Shown here: positions 41,093-49,024 of the stretch, one piece after another
How the letters are laid out: every line of letters begins with the position of its first letter
Numbering within the stretch: the stretch's first letter is position 1
Assembly: GCF_001419695.1 (NCBI RefSeq)
Contig: NZ_LIRG01000066.1
Span: 1 to 63,792 of the forward strand
Reading direction: 5' to 3'
Origin: Streptomyces prasinopilosus
Lineage (GTDB): Bacteria; Actinomycetota; Actinomycetes; Streptomycetales; Streptomycetaceae
Length of the DNA: 63,792 nt
Made by a program: the position numbers and the translations under genes
The notes under the pieces: generated by a model
Told to the model about the DNA's origin: nothing
Database searches by the model: none
Seen by the model: only the letters and a program-made list of their open reading frames with translations

Positions 41093-41343
41093 CAGTCGCG
41101 GCCCTTGCCGCCGTGGGCGTTGGGACCAGGCCGCTCGCCGGTGGCCCGCTTGTGCAGGTTGGAGCAGAGGCCGTCGAGCATCCGACCGGGCTTCACGTAC
41201 TTGCCGAGCTGGACTCGGCAGCGGTCGAAGTCCCCTGCCGATCCCCAGGCGATCTTTGCCGCGCCTGGACCTTCGGCCCAGTAACGCATCAGGCGCTCAG
41301 TGGCAGCGGCATCTCCGGGGGTGACTTCACGTCCGGCGACCAT
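41092..41343 (-). CDS. Conserved small element protein
   Basis: The 83-residue protein has a distinctive sequence: LMRYWAEGPGAAKIAWGSAG, DFDRC, then MLDGLCSNLHKRATGERPG. I recognise this pattern as common in Streptomyces phages and integrative elements, without a known function. One conserved Cys pair and His could bind metal. It is coupled to the HNH gene. Confidence 0.7.
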   Translation of the reverse strand: MVAGREVTPGDAAATERLMRYWAEGPGAAKIAWGSAGDFDRCRVQLGKYVKPGRMLDGLCSNLHKRATGERPGPNAHGGKGRD

Positions 41344-41394
41344 GCGGAATCATCTCGCTTCCATTCAGCGACGAGCTTGGTGGGGTGGTGACGC

Positions 41395-41823
41395 TCAAGC
41401 CGCCTCAGTCGTCTCCGGCGAGAGCGGCTGCGCAGCACCTTCGCTGCTCGCCGACTCTTGTTTGCGACGCCACGTCCTGATCCGGTGACAGTTCGAGCAG
41501 ACGACCTCGCACTTCGCGAGCTCCGCGAGGAGGGTGTTCCGATGCGCAGTGAGCATGCGCGAGATTCCGCGACGCTTCTCATGGCCGGGCAGGTGATCAA
41601 AGTCCAGGGCTGCCGGATGCTCCTTGTAGCCACAGTCAACGCAGCCGAGCCTCATCTTGAGCTCGGTCACGAACTCGACGTTCTCCCGTGTCCGCTCGCG
41701 GACACGTCGAGCATCTCTGGTTTTCCTGCTTGCCGCTTCGCCTGGCGTGTATCGGGGCAAGCCTCGCTCGATTCGATCTTTACGGCGCTGCCAGCCAGAC
41801 ATGGGCTTAGGCTTGTCAAGCAT
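41395..41823 (-). CDS. HNH endonuclease-like protein
   Basis: The 142-residue protein has a basic N-terminal half (WQRRKDRIERGLPRYTP; RKTRDARRVRERTRENV) and a zinc/HNH module: CVDCGYKEHPAALDFDHLPG followed by CEVVCSNCHRIRTWRR. It may be a free-standing homing endonuclease or a packaging accessory. ATG at 41823 has GGAG upstream. A hairpin separates it from the block to the right. Confidence 0.78.
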   Translation of the reverse strand: MLDKPKPMSGWQRRKDRIERGLPRYTPGEAASRKTRDARRVRERTRENVEFVTELKMRLGCVDCGYKEHPAALDFDHLPGHEKRRGISRMLTAHRNTLLAELAKCEVVCSNCHRIRTWRRKQESASSEGAAQPLSPETTEAA

Positions 41824-41848
41824 CACGACTCCGATCGTGGTGTCACGG

Positions 41849-41885
41849 CCCCGGGATCGCCTGCCCGCGATCGCCGGGGTTCTTC
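41849..41885. terminator. Terminator closing the 41.9-48.9 kb unit
   Basis: CCCCGGGATCGC (41849-41860) pairs with GCGATCGCCGGGG (41867-41879) allowing one bulged base, followed by a T-rich TTCTTCGG stretch. It lies just downstream of the 41889 gene read leftward. Given orientation, it serves the minus strand transcripts from the right. Confidence 0.55.
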
Positions 41886-41888
41886 GGT

Positions 41889-42107
41889 CTATTTTACCTG
41901 CTCAGCCCCATCGTTCGGTCTCAACTCGCCTATCTCGTCGTCGCGTTGGATGCTGGCGCCTTGCCCGGCCGGGATGGCGAGGCAGTCGCCTTGGGCGTCG
42001 CTGAAGATGGCCCAGCCGGCTTCGAAGCGGAGTGCGAGGTCTGGGTCGGAGAGGCGGAGGTCGTCGCGCTGTTGTTCCCGCGAGTGGATGACGAGGTAGG
42101 CGGGCAT
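41889..42107 (-). CDS. Small hypothetical protein
   Basis: The 72-residue protein begins MPAYLVIHSREQQRDDLRLS and contains LRFEAGWAIFSDAQGDCLAI, a small beta-rich fold. It is the last gene of the leftward unit before the 41849 terminator. Family not recognised. Confidence 0.6.
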   Translation of the reverse strand: MPAYLVIHSREQQRDDLRLSDPDLALRFEAGWAIFSDAQGDCLAIPAGQGASIQRDDEIGELRPNDGAEQVK

Positions 42108-42110
42108 CGT

Positions 42111-42314
42111 CTACTCCTCCCCGCTGCGTTCGGTGTCGCTGCTGACGGCCCAGTTCGCGAAGCCGGCGCGCCGGTCGGGTGGTGTGGCGGCGACGATGCC
42201 GTAGAGCCGGACGGCTGTGTCTTCGGCTTGGGTGAGCGGGTCGTTGTCGGCGCCGTGGACTTCGACGGTGATCTCGCGGACGCCGTCGGACAGCTTCACC
42301 GTCACGTCAGGCAT
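42111..42314 (-). CDS. Small hypothetical protein
   Basis: The 67-residue protein begins MPDVTVKLSDGVREITVEVH and ends in a charged tail. Two beta strands and a helix (LTQAEDTAVRLYGIVA) are predicted by eye. It overlaps the upstream gene by eight bases. Unknown function. Confidence 0.6.
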   Translation of the reverse strand: MPDVTVKLSDGVREITVEVHGADNDPLTQAEDTAVRLYGIVAATPPDRRAGFANWAVSSDTERSGEE

Positions 42315-42687
42315 CGGCGGCGGGCTGTTCGCCGAGCCCCGGCTCGGTCTGGTCTTGCCTGGGGCGCTTCTTGGGGTAGCTGATCGCTTCGACGATGCGC
42401 GCGAGGGTCTCGTTCGTTCCTGCGGCCCAGTGCTGGACGTCGCTCTTGAATGCTTCGTCGAACCCGACCGGCACGTCGTTGGCGGGGATGTCGACGGTCT
42501 CTTCGAAGACGAGGATGCCACGGGCGCCGATCTTCTCCGCGATGCCGTCGAACTCGTCGATGGGCTGTTCGGTCTGGCCGGGGCCCATGACGAAGCGGCG
42601 CGGCGTGTACTCGTCGACGACGAGGACGAACGGCGGCCGGTCGTCGTTGGTGCCTTCGGGGAGTTCGAGGATCTGCAGGCGGGCCAT
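42307..42687 (-). CDS. Hypothetical protein
   Basis: The 126-residue protein begins MARLQILELPEGTNDDRPPF, continues VLVVDEYTPRRFV and IAEKIGARGILVFEETVDI, and ends with an acidic, Gln-rich tail. The pattern is seen in small proteins of Streptomyces elements, but I cannot assign a role. Its ATG shares one base with the upstream stop. Confidence 0.62.
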   Translation of the reverse strand: MARLQILELPEGTNDDRPPFVLVVDEYTPRRFVMGPGQTEQPIDEFDGIAEKIGARGILVFEETVDIPANDVPVGFDEAFKSDVQHWAAGTNETLARIVEAISYPKKRPRQDQTEPGLGEQPAADA

Positions 42688-42968
42688 CAGTTCACCGCCT
42701 TGCGGAAGGGGACGACGGGCGCGAGGAAGATGCCGTGCTTGTCCCAGTAGTGGATTCCGCTGATCTTGGGTTGGCCGTCGACGAGTTGCAGGACGAGTTC
42801 CATGGTCTTCGCCTGGTCGGGTGCGCCGTCCATCTCCATGTCGAGGATGGTGATGCCCATTGCCGTGGGGCTGGGCCGGCGTCCGGTTTCGCGGCCGTTG
42901 AGCTTGGGGCGGATGGCTTCGAAGCTGTCGAGCATGTCGTTGGCGATGTGCAGTTCGACGGTGGCCAT
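42687..42968 (-). CDS. Hypothetical protein
   Basis: The 93-residue protein (MATVELHIANDMLDSFEAIR; PTAMGITILDMEMDGAPDQA; LVLQLVDGQPKISGIHYWDK) reads as alternating beta strands and one helix, probably a small alpha/beta domain. Coupled by one-base overlaps on both sides. Family unknown. Confidence 0.62.
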   Translation of the reverse strand: MATVELHIANDMLDSFEAIRPKLNGRETGRRPSPTAMGITILDMEMDGAPDQAKTMELVLQLVDGQPKISGIHYWDKHGIFLAPVVPFRKAVN

Positions 42969-43180
42969 CAGGCGTCACCCCGCTTGAGGTTCTCGCGGAG
43001 GACGTCGCCGATCTCCAGCAGGGCTTGCACCATGGCGACGGCCGCGATGGCCTGTGCCTTCGCAGCGCGAGCTTGGATCTCGGCGCTGGCCACGTTCCCC
43101 TGCGGCATCGCGTTGAGATCCTGCGCGGCCTGCCCGAGGGTGCGCTGGGCGAGTTCGCGGTAGCTGGGTACGGCAGCCAT
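42968..43180 (-). CDS. Small helical protein
   Basis: The 70-residue Ala/Gln-rich protein begins MAAVPSYRELAQRTLGQAAQ and continues AKAQAIAAVAMVQALLEIGD. It is probably a helical bundle or coiled coil. Coupled to both neighbours by single-base overlaps. Unknown function. Confidence 0.6.
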   Translation of the reverse strand: MAAVPSYRELAQRTLGQAAQDLNAMPQGNVASAEIQARAAKAQAIAAVAMVQALLEIGDVLRENLKRGDA

Positions 43181-43371
43181 CAGCCGGTCACCGCCTTGGC
43201 GGCGGGCTCGGGCATGCGGACGATGCTGAGGACTCCGACGCGGGGTGCGAAAGCGGTGGGCTCGCCGCTGGTGGTGAAGACGTACTGGTCGTTGTCGGTT
43301 TCGAAGTGGACCTTGTCGGCGGGGATGTGCTGTTCACTGCCCTCGGTGTAGGTCACGTAGTACTGGGCCAT
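43180..43371 (-). CDS. Small beta-rich protein
   Basis: This 63-residue protein (MAQYYVTYTEGSEQHIPADK; NDQYVFTTSGEPTAFAPR) is probably a small beta barrel. Its start is preceded by the leader GGAGCCCGCGCC shared with three other genes of the element. Unknown function. Confidence 0.6.
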   Translation of the reverse strand: MAQYYVTYTEGSEQHIPADKVHFETDNDQYVFTTSGEPTAFAPRVGVLSIVRMPEPAAKAVTG

Positions 43372-43391
43372 GGCGCGGGCTCCTGTGGGGT

Positions 43392-43967
43392 TCAGGGTTT
43401 CCAGTGGGGGCCGCGGAGTGCGGCGGGCACGTCGGCGGTGGTGATCGGTCGGGTCGGATAGCTGGTGATGCGCATCTCGTAACCGAAGTCGTCGGGGAGG
43501 CCGCCGTCTGCCTCGGGCGGCTGGGGCCGGTCGAGTCCGGCGAGGATCTCGTCCGTCAGCCCGTGCGCGTGCGCGAGGTCCAGCAGCTCGGGGCAGTCGT
43601 TGAGGTTCTCGGTGACGGGGTCGTCGCAGTCGCCTTCGGTTCCGCAGCCGTGGCAGGGAGCCTCGTGCGCCCAGGTCCACTCGGTAGCGAGCCGGTGCCG
43701 GGCGAGGATCCGCCGGTCCGCCTCACAGCGACGCAGGACGGCGGTGGCCGACTGCACGGGCGCGGGCGTCTCGTCGCGCGGTTCAACGCCGCACTGGGCG
43801 ATGTCGAGTTGCAGCCCGTCCGGGGTCTGCGTGACTCCGGTGACGGTGCCGGTGATGGCGGGCCCGCCACTGTGAGGCTCGAAGACGACCCGCCGGTATT
43901 CCAGCTCGGCGCGGGCGGACGCTTCGACGCGGTCGACTTGCCGGGTGATCCAGGCGTGGAGATCCAT
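43392..43967 (-). CDS. DUF6221-like protein
   Basis: The 191-residue protein starts MDLHAWITRQVDRVEASARA and carries AVLRRCEADRRILARHRLAT, then a Cys group CHGCGTEGDCDD and CPELLDLAHAHGL. This resembles the DUF6221 proteins that are abundant in Streptomyces phages and elements; function is unknown. A second member is at 52368-52838. The start is preceded by the shared leader GGAGCCCGCGCC. Confidence 0.65.
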   Translation of the reverse strand: MDLHAWITRQVDRVEASARAELEYRRVVFEPHSGGPAITGTVTGVTQTPDGLQLDIAQCGVEPRDETPAPVQSATAVLRRCEADRRILARHRLATEWTWAHEAPCHGCGTEGDCDDPVTENLNDCPELLDLAHAHGLTDEILAGLDRPQPPEADGGLPDDFGYEMRITSYPTRPITTADVPAALRGPHWKP

Positions 43968-43982
43968 GGCGCGGGCTCCGGT

Positions 43983-44264
43983 TCAACTGTCTTCAGGCGA
44001 TGGGTCGGCGGCTGGACGGATGAGGTCGGAGGCCCATACGGCGCCAGCGTCGAAGGTGTCGTCGTGCTGTTCGGGTGCTTCTTCGGTGCGAATCTTCTCG
44101 GCCGCTTCGTGCAGGACGGCGTCGACGAGTGTGGTGGCTTCCTCGTGGGTCCAGAGGAAGCCGCCTTCAGCAACGCTCATGCGGGTGATGAGATCGTCGT
44201 AGGCGCTTTCGGGTTCGGGGATGCTGCCGAGGAGCCGTCCGAGGAAGTGCGTGGGATCGGCCAT
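43983..44264 (-). CDS. Small hypothetical protein
   Basis: The 93-residue acidic protein begins MADPTHFLGRLLGSIPEPES and contains EEATTLVDAVLHEAAEKIRT. It is helical and soluble. Its leader GGAAGGCCCGCGCC is a variant of that shared by neighbouring genes. Unknown function. Confidence 0.6.
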   Translation of the reverse strand: MADPTHFLGRLLGSIPEPESAYDDLITRMSVAEGGFLWTHEEATTLVDAVLHEAAEKIRTEEAPEQHDDTFDAGAVWASDLIRPAADPSPEDS

Positions 44265-44296
44265 GGCGCGGGCCTTCCGTGGGGTCAGGTTGCGGT

Positions 44297-44518
44297 CTAC
44301 GGGGTGGGCGGTGTGGTCCGCCACTGGTCGGGGGTGATCTGCTCGGGGAGAGGACCGATCACCCGAAACCACCAGTCGACGGTCTTGCCTCGCATCGCCA
44401 CCTGCTGCTCGGGCGACAGGTTGTGGATGCAGTCGCGGTGATGCAGGTGCCTGCCGCCGTTCTCGGCCCGCTTGCGGAGAGCAGCGGCGGCGATCGTGCG
44501 GGCGTCGAGGTCAGCCAC
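44297..44518 (-). CDS. Small hypothetical protein
   Basis: The 73-residue protein begins VADLDARTIAAAALRKRAEN, then GGRHLHHRDCIHNLSPEQQV and TVDWWFRVIGPLPEQI. A His/Cys-rich middle could bind metal. GTG at 44518 lies inside the end of the methyltransferase gene (eight-base overlap). Unknown function. Confidence 0.58.
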   Translation of the reverse strand: MADLDARTIAAAALRKRAENGGRHLHHRDCIHNLSPEQQVAMRGKTVDWWFRVIGPLPEQITPDQWRTTPPTP

Positions 44519-45053
44519 GGTTCCACCACCAGCACCCAAGCGTGTTCCCGCGCAGGCTGTCGACGTTCCCGCCGAGTCCGGCGAGCACCTGGTCCATGTC
44601 GTCCGCATCCCACTGGTGGAGGTGCGCCTCGTGCGGGTTGCCGTCCACCTCACCCTGAATGGACTCGACGATCGGCACGGACACGAGGATGTTCCACGCC
44701 CCGGCGGCGACGATCCGCTCCAGCAGCGTGACGGCGTCCTCGCGCGGCATGTGCTCTAGCACGTCCCCGAGCAGGACCGCGTCCCGGTAGTACAGGTGGT
44801 CGGGTGCTTCGCGGGCGTCGAGGTTGTGGACCTCGTCGTACATGCCGGTCCGCTTCGCCGTGTTCTTCAGGCCGTACTTACGGATGTACGGCTTGTGGAT
44901 CTCGATGCAGGTCCACCAGACGCCGTGATGCACGGGCCGGAAGAGTTTCGCGTAGGTCCCCTCACCCGGCCCGACATCGCACACCGTGTTCGGCAGGTGG
45001 TAGCGGAATCGTTCGAGGGACCAGTCCTTGCCCTCGGCATCACTGGTGGGCAT
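44511..45053 (-). CDS. Class I SAM-dependent methyltransferase
   Basis: The 180-residue protein has the SAM-binding loop VCDVGPGEGTYAKLF (residues 24-38), an acidic residue in WTCIEIHKPYI, then DAVLLGDVLEHMPREDAVTL, the standard class I motifs. It ends after GEVDGNPHEAHLHQWDADD, without a DNA-target domain, so a small-molecule, protein or glycan substrate is more likely than DNA. It lies next to the NlpC/P60 fibre gene and may modify a virion sugar or protein. That link is inference. Confidence 0.82.
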   Translation of the reverse strand: MPTSDAEGKDWSLERFRYHLPNTVCDVGPGEGTYAKLFRPVHHGVWWTCIEIHKPYIRKYGLKNTAKRTGMYDEVHNLDAREAPDHLYYRDAVLLGDVLEHMPREDAVTLLERIVAAGAWNILVSVPIVESIQGEVDGNPHEAHLHQWDADDMDQVLAGLGGNVDSLRGNTLGCWWWNRG

Positions 45054-45062
45054 GACGGTCTC

Positions 45063-46610
45063 CTAGAAGCGTCGAATGAGACGGAGGCTGGTGGCGTACA
45101 GGCCGGTACCGTCCAGGGCGGAGGATCCACCCAAGTCACCGAAGGTGGGCCCGTTCGGCGTTTTGCGCGAGTTGATGAACCGGGGGTGACCGGCGGTGTC
45201 GACGCCAAGGTAGATCCCGTTGTGGTCCATCTCGCCGGCCGTGGCCTCGGTGGTCGCGTCGAAGTGCGGCACGTCCCCGATCTGCATGTTCGTGAGCGGC
45301 GGCGCCGTGCCGGTGGCCTGGGCGACGATGATGCCGGGCCCGTTCGGGCCGATGTCTCGCGTCCTGCGCGGGAGGTTCAGGCCGTTGATGGCCTGGTCAC
45401 GGACCATGGGAATGCCCATCTGGTAGCCGTAGACCATGCGCACGAAGCCGGAGCAGTCGAGGCTCTTCTGCCACTTCGGATCGGGCGCGGGCACGGTCTC
45501 GCCGCTGACGAACGTCCACGGCAGGCCCATGTACTCGTGGAAGTCGGCGCCTTCCATGCGGGTGCCGTCCACGTCGTCGGGCCCGTACTTCGACTCCCCC
45601 ACGATCTGCGCTCCGGCGAGGGCGGGGCTGGTGACGGCGGGGGCGCCGGTGACGTACATGAGCGCGTAGGCGAGAACGTCAGGGCTGCTGTCGACCGCCC
45701 ACCGCCGAATCTGGTCGGCGAGTGCCGGCGTCCATGTCCCGTCGAACGGCGTCGGGAGGACACGCACCCACGTGCTGTGAGTAATGACGGGCGGGTCGGG
45801 CCAGGTGCCGGAGTACAGCTGAAGGTCGTGCACCTTGAACTGGAATGGGATCGCGGTGCTACCAGTGGTGGCGATGCCGCGAACACCGATCCGGCCAGCG
45901 CCGAGCGTGGCGTCGACGACTTCGTGCGTCCAGGTGGTCGGTTCCGGGGTGCCGTCCTTCCAGGCGCGGCAGCGGATCGTAGTCCCGATGCGTTGGGCGC
46001 GGATGTGCCAGACGTCGCCGACGACGTAGCCGGTGCCGAGTTGAGTGGCGGCGCCGATGGTGGTGGTGCCGCTGGGAGTCTGGCATTCGAGAATGAGCTG
46101 GACGGCACCGGTCGTGAGGACTGACATGCGGGCCCGGTACTGGCTGGTGCTGCTGGTGTACGCGAATGACAGGGCCAGGCTGCTGGCGTTGCCGGTGGGC
46201 GTCTTGTCCAGGCTCCAGGACAGGCGGGCGTCCAGGTCGGTGATGTCGTCGACAAGCGATGTGTGCCGGGACGCGTTCACTGCGGTCATGTTGATGATGC
46301 CGGTACCGCTCGACACTGTGTAGTCGGCGTCGGTGCCGTTGCTGTTGGACCAGTTGCCGCCTGCGGGTGAGACTCCCCAGCCGCTTGTGGTGGTGCGGTC
46401 GAAGCTGTCGACGTGCGGGCGCTTCGTCTCGGTGAATGTCCTCTGCGGGCCCCGTATGGCGACGGTGCGCGCCCCGATGGTGAGCGTGGCTAGCACGCCC
46501 TGCGCGTCGGAGACTTGCAGCCGGGCCGGCCCGGTCAGGGTCTGGGTGGTGAGCGTGGTGGGCGGCGGCTGGTACAGCATCTGCCCGTCGTCGACGGTGT
46601 AGACCGCCAT
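45063..46610 (-). CDS. Virion-type fibre protein with C-terminal NlpC/P60 hydrolase domain
   Basis: This 515-residue protein has an N-terminal beta-rich part (about 1-90), a jelly-roll lectin-like domain (about 95-280: TSLVDDITDLDARLSWSLDK; ALSFAYTSSTSQYRARMSVL) and a C-terminal NlpC/P60-type domain. The latter has nucleophile Cys386 in LDCSGFVRMVYG, then IGDVPHFD and His463 in DHNGIYLG. Such enzymes cut D-Glu-mDAP type bonds in peptidoglycan. No signal peptide is present, so export as part of a virion or after lysis is expected. It is outside the main tail cluster, grouped with three fibre-like genes. Confidence 0.78.
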   Translation of the reverse strand: MAVYTVDDGQMLYQPPPTTLTTQTLTGPARLQVSDAQGVLATLTIGARTVAIRGPQRTFTETKRPHVDSFDRTTTSGWGVSPAGGNWSNSNGTDADYTVSSGTGIINMTAVNASRHTSLVDDITDLDARLSWSLDKTPTGNASSLALSFAYTSSTSQYRARMSVLTTGAVQLILECQTPSGTTTIGAATQLGTGYVVGDVWHIRAQRIGTTIRCRAWKDGTPEPTTWTHEVVDATLGAGRIGVRGIATTGSTAIPFQFKVHDLQLYSGTWPDPPVITHSTWVRVLPTPFDGTWTPALADQIRRWAVDSSPDVLAYALMYVTGAPAVTSPALAGAQIVGESKYGPDDVDGTRMEGADFHEYMGLPWTFVSGETVPAPDPKWQKSLDCSGFVRMVYGYQMGIPMVRDQAINGLNLPRRTRDIGPNGPGIIVAQATGTAPPLTNMQIGDVPHFDATTEATAGEMDHNGIYLGVDTAGHPRFINSRKTPNGPTFGDLGGSSALDGTGLYATSLRLIRRF

Positions 46611-46613
46611 CGC

Positions 46614-47414
46614 TCACACCCCTTGCAGGTCGACCTGGATCGTGACCGCGGTCGGCGTACCGGTGACGGAACGGATCGCCACGGTGAGACTGTCCCCCGC
46701 GGCGAAGGTGGCGTTCTGCACGGACGGCCCGGACATCCACGTGCTCGCGGTCGACAGCGACAGGTTCGTGGCGAGGAGATCGACCGCACCCTTCTGCGCG
46801 TTGATCGTCGCACCGGTGCCCCCGACCCGGTACCCGCGCACCGCCGTCACCGTGCACGCCTTCGGCGCCCGCCACACCACGTAGGAGACCGCCCCGGTCG
46901 GGCCGGTGACGACCAGGCTCTTGCTGAGCGTGGTCGCTGCCGCGGGAAGGGTGAGGCTCGGCGCGGTGACACCGCCATCAGCGGCGACCGCGAACGTTCC
47001 CGGCCCGTTGAACGGCCCGGTGAACGTGCCGCCCGCCTTCGGGAAGAACTTCCCGTCAGCGTAAGCCCGATCCCCATGCGGGTCCACGGCCGCGAGGTGC
47101 GCGTCGACTTTCGCCGTCGCGTCGGCTGCCGCTGCCGCCCGATCGCCGTGCGGATCCGGAGCGGTGACGTGCCCCTGCAGCGCCTCCTCGGCATGCGCCC
47201 GGTCCCCATGCGGGTCCACAGCGGCCACATGCTCGTCGACCACACCCTGCGCCGCGGCCTCGACACCGTCGACCGTGGCCAGGCCCTCGACATCGCCCGT
47301 CTGCCCGTTCACGGAGGACACGAGCCCTGCGGACACCACAACAGTGCGCGCCTGCTGCCCGGTCGTCACCTCGATCTCGTCGGTGAGCGCCTCACCGGTC
47401 ACCTGAAGCCTCAC
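46614..47414 (-). CDS. Fibre protein with DPHGDRA repeats
   Basis: The 266-residue protein has an N-terminal strand-rich head, then three copies of a motif AVDPHGDRA or APDPHGDRA spaced about 18-20 residues apart within a predicted trimeric coiled coil (about 65-125). Next come a GGTFTGPFNGPG turn and a C-terminal beta domain. The DPHGDR repeats are typical of phage tail fibre shafts. GTG at 47414 overlaps the preceding stop as GTGA, so it is made with the 47411 product. Confidence 0.75.
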   Translation of the reverse strand: MRLQVTGEALTDEIEVTTGQQARTVVVSAGLVSSVNGQTGDVEGLATVDGVEAAAQGVVDEHVAAVDPHGDRAHAEEALQGHVTAPDPHGDRAAAAADATAKVDAHLAAVDPHGDRAYADGKFFPKAGGTFTGPFNGPGTFAVAADGGVTAPSLTLPAAATTLSKSLVVTGPTGAVSYVVWRAPKACTVTAVRGYRVGGTGATINAQKGAVDLLATNLSLSTASTWMSGPSVQNATFAAGDSLTVAIRSVTGTPTAVTIQVDLQGV

Positions 47415-48526
47415 CGAGTCACCTCCAGCGAGACGACCGCCCGGCCCTGCAGCAGCCTGACGACGGTACCCGCCTTGAAGACTTCGAGGTCCCAGACCCC
47501 GTTCCGGGTGAGGGTTTCAGTGACCGTGGCGGGGATCGCGAGACGGATCGTGTCCCCGATGATGGTCAGGTAGTCGCCCAGGTCGAGGAGGAGTTCGCCG
47601 TGCTCGGAAGCGGGCGCCGACCGGATCTGTGAGCGCACCGACCAGCCGTCCCAGGAGAAGCCCGGCACGTCCGCGACCCGGTAGTTCTGCACGAACGTGG
47701 CGCCCTGCTCCAAGCGCAGATCGAAATGCCCTGCGGCCAACCCAGCCACCTCCGGGATCTCTGCACTGTCCGCATCCGCGGCAAGCGTCGCCTGCCCGAC
47801 GAGGGCGGCTGTGGTGTGCGCGGCCAGGGTCGGGGCGGCGGTGAGGGTTGTGTCTGCGGTGAGTTCTGCCGTCGCGCGGGCGGCGACGCGGGCCGCGGCA
47901 CTGAGGGTCGTCTCGGCGGACAAAGCCGCAGACGCTGTCCACACCGCCCCGTTGGACAGGGTGTTGAACAGGTCGAATGCGACGTAGTCGCCAGTGCCGC
48001 CATCCCGGTGGGCGCTCATGTCGAGCGCGCACGTATCCACTTCGGCTGGGATCCAGGCGGGGGTGGCGAGCGTCCTGCGGTTGGTCCACGTCGTGCCGTC
48101 CGGGGACGTGTCCCAGTAGAGGCTGGTGCCGTCCTCACGCATCCGCAGAAACAGGTGGGCGACGGGGCTGTAGGCGAGTTCGACGGCGGCATCATCCCAG
48201 TAGCCGGTCTCGGACACACAGCGGAGCATGCCCGACACCGCATTGATGATGAACCCGACGCGGGTGCCCTCGACCGAGCCTTGCACGGTGACCGCGCAGT
48301 ACGCCTCCGCCGTGGCCCCGCCCGAGGCCGGCACGACGGGCACCTGCACGAAGAAGCTGGCCCCGGCGAGAGTCCACGCGTAGGCGGTCTGGCAGCCGGC
48401 GTAGTCGAGGGTGCACGGCACGCGCGCCCGGCCGCCGACCACCGCGGTCCCGCCGTAGGAGTTGCCCCAGACGGGGTTGAGTGCGGCCGCGTTGAAGTTG
48501 TCGACGAGCGTGGAGAGGCTCGGCAC
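47411..48526 (-). CDS. Virion-type adhesin with lectin-like and BppU-like domains
   Basis: The 371-residue protein has an N-terminal concanavalin-like beta sandwich (about 1-185: YAWTLAGASFFVQVPVVPAS; HLFLRMREDGTSLYWDTSPD), an Ala/Thr-rich helical linker (about 195-260), then a BppU-type virion-anchoring domain (FDLRLEQGATFVQNYRVADV; TVVRLLQGRAVVSLEV). The domain order is reversed from many baseplate proteins, with the anchoring part at the C-terminus. GTG at 48526 has GGGAGG upstream. Confidence 0.7.
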   Translation of the reverse strand: MPSLSTLVDNFNAAALNPVWGNSYGGTAVVGGRARVPCTLDYAGCQTAYAWTLAGASFFVQVPVVPASGGATAEAYCAVTVQGSVEGTRVGFIINAVSGMLRCVSETGYWDDAAVELAYSPVAHLFLRMREDGTSLYWDTSPDGTTWTNRRTLATPAWIPAEVDTCALDMSAHRDGGTGDYVAFDLFNTLSNGAVWTASAALSAETTLSAAARVAARATAELTADTTLTAAPTLAAHTTAALVGQATLAADADSAEIPEVAGLAAGHFDLRLEQGATFVQNYRVADVPGFSWDGWSVRSQIRSAPASEHGELLLDLGDYLTIIGDTIRLAIPATVTETLTRNGVWDLEVFKAGTVVRLLQGRAVVSLEVTR

Positions 48527-48536
48527 GGCCGCCTCC

Positions 48537-48923
48537 CTACGAGATCGACAGCGTCAGGGACCCGGCGGTGAGCTTGAGTTCGTCCCCCGCGGCGACGGTG
48601 CGGGACGCGGACAGCGGCCCGTACCAGAGGCGGACCGGGCTGCCTGCCGAGTCCCAGATCTCGACACCGACCACGGTCGCCGCGGGCAGCCCGGTCCACG
48701 CCAGGTCAACCGAGTTGCTGGTGGCCCCGTTGACAGCCGCGGCCACGCTGAGGTTCTGCCGGGCGTAGGAGCCGCCGGCCACCTCGGTGCCCGCAGCCGT
48801 GTCGGTGCCGTTCGCGGTGACCAGAGCGACCTTCAGTGGCGTAGTGGGCCGGGTCGGGGCGCCGACACCGAGGACCCAGTCGAGCGTCAAGTTCTCTGCC
48901 GTGTTGCTGAGCGAGTCCGGCAC
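48537..48923 (-). CDS. Small tail-fibre-associated protein
   Basis: The 128-residue protein begins LSNTAENLTLDWVLGVGAPT after a short start, and carries GTEVAGGSYARQNLSVAAAV, a pattern seen in many actinophage virion proteins located with tail fibres. It is beta-rich throughout. GTG at 48923 follows GGAGG. It is the first gene of the 48.9-41.9 kb unit, directly behind a strong terminator, so its promoter should lie in the 40 bases before it or overlap the hairpin. Confidence 0.68.
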   Translation of the reverse strand: MPDSLSNTAENLTLDWVLGVGAPTRPTTPLKVALVTANGTDTAAGTEVAGGSYARQNLSVAAAVNGATSNSVDLAWTGLPAATVVGVEIWDSAGSPVRLWYGPLSASRTVAAGDELKLTAGSLTLSIS

Positions 48924-48964
48924 GCGGCCTCCTCCAGTTGGGCGCCGCGTGGCGCTGGGGTGGT

Positions 48965-49001
48965 GTCCCGCCGCCCTGGCGGGGGGCGCGGGCGGCGGGA
49001 C
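48965..49001. terminator. Strong hairpin between regulators and fibre block
   Basis: GTCCCGCCGCCC (48965-48976) pairs perfectly with GGGCGGCGGGAC (48990-49001). It lies just downstream of the XRE gene at 49025 read leftward and insulates the regulatory operon from the fibre block. Confidence 0.78.
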
Positions 49002-49024
49002 CAGGCGGCGACCGGACCGCCCGT

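Noticed and set aside
44511-45053. Restriction-modification DNA methyltransferase
   Set aside because: The protein has SAM motifs but no DPPY/NPPY or PC motif of DNA methyltransferases and no partner nuclease nearby.
45063-46610. Second endolysin
   Set aside because: Although it has an NlpC/P60 domain, it carries fibre and lectin-like domains and sits with fibre genes, not with holins, so I call it a virion-associated hydrolase.
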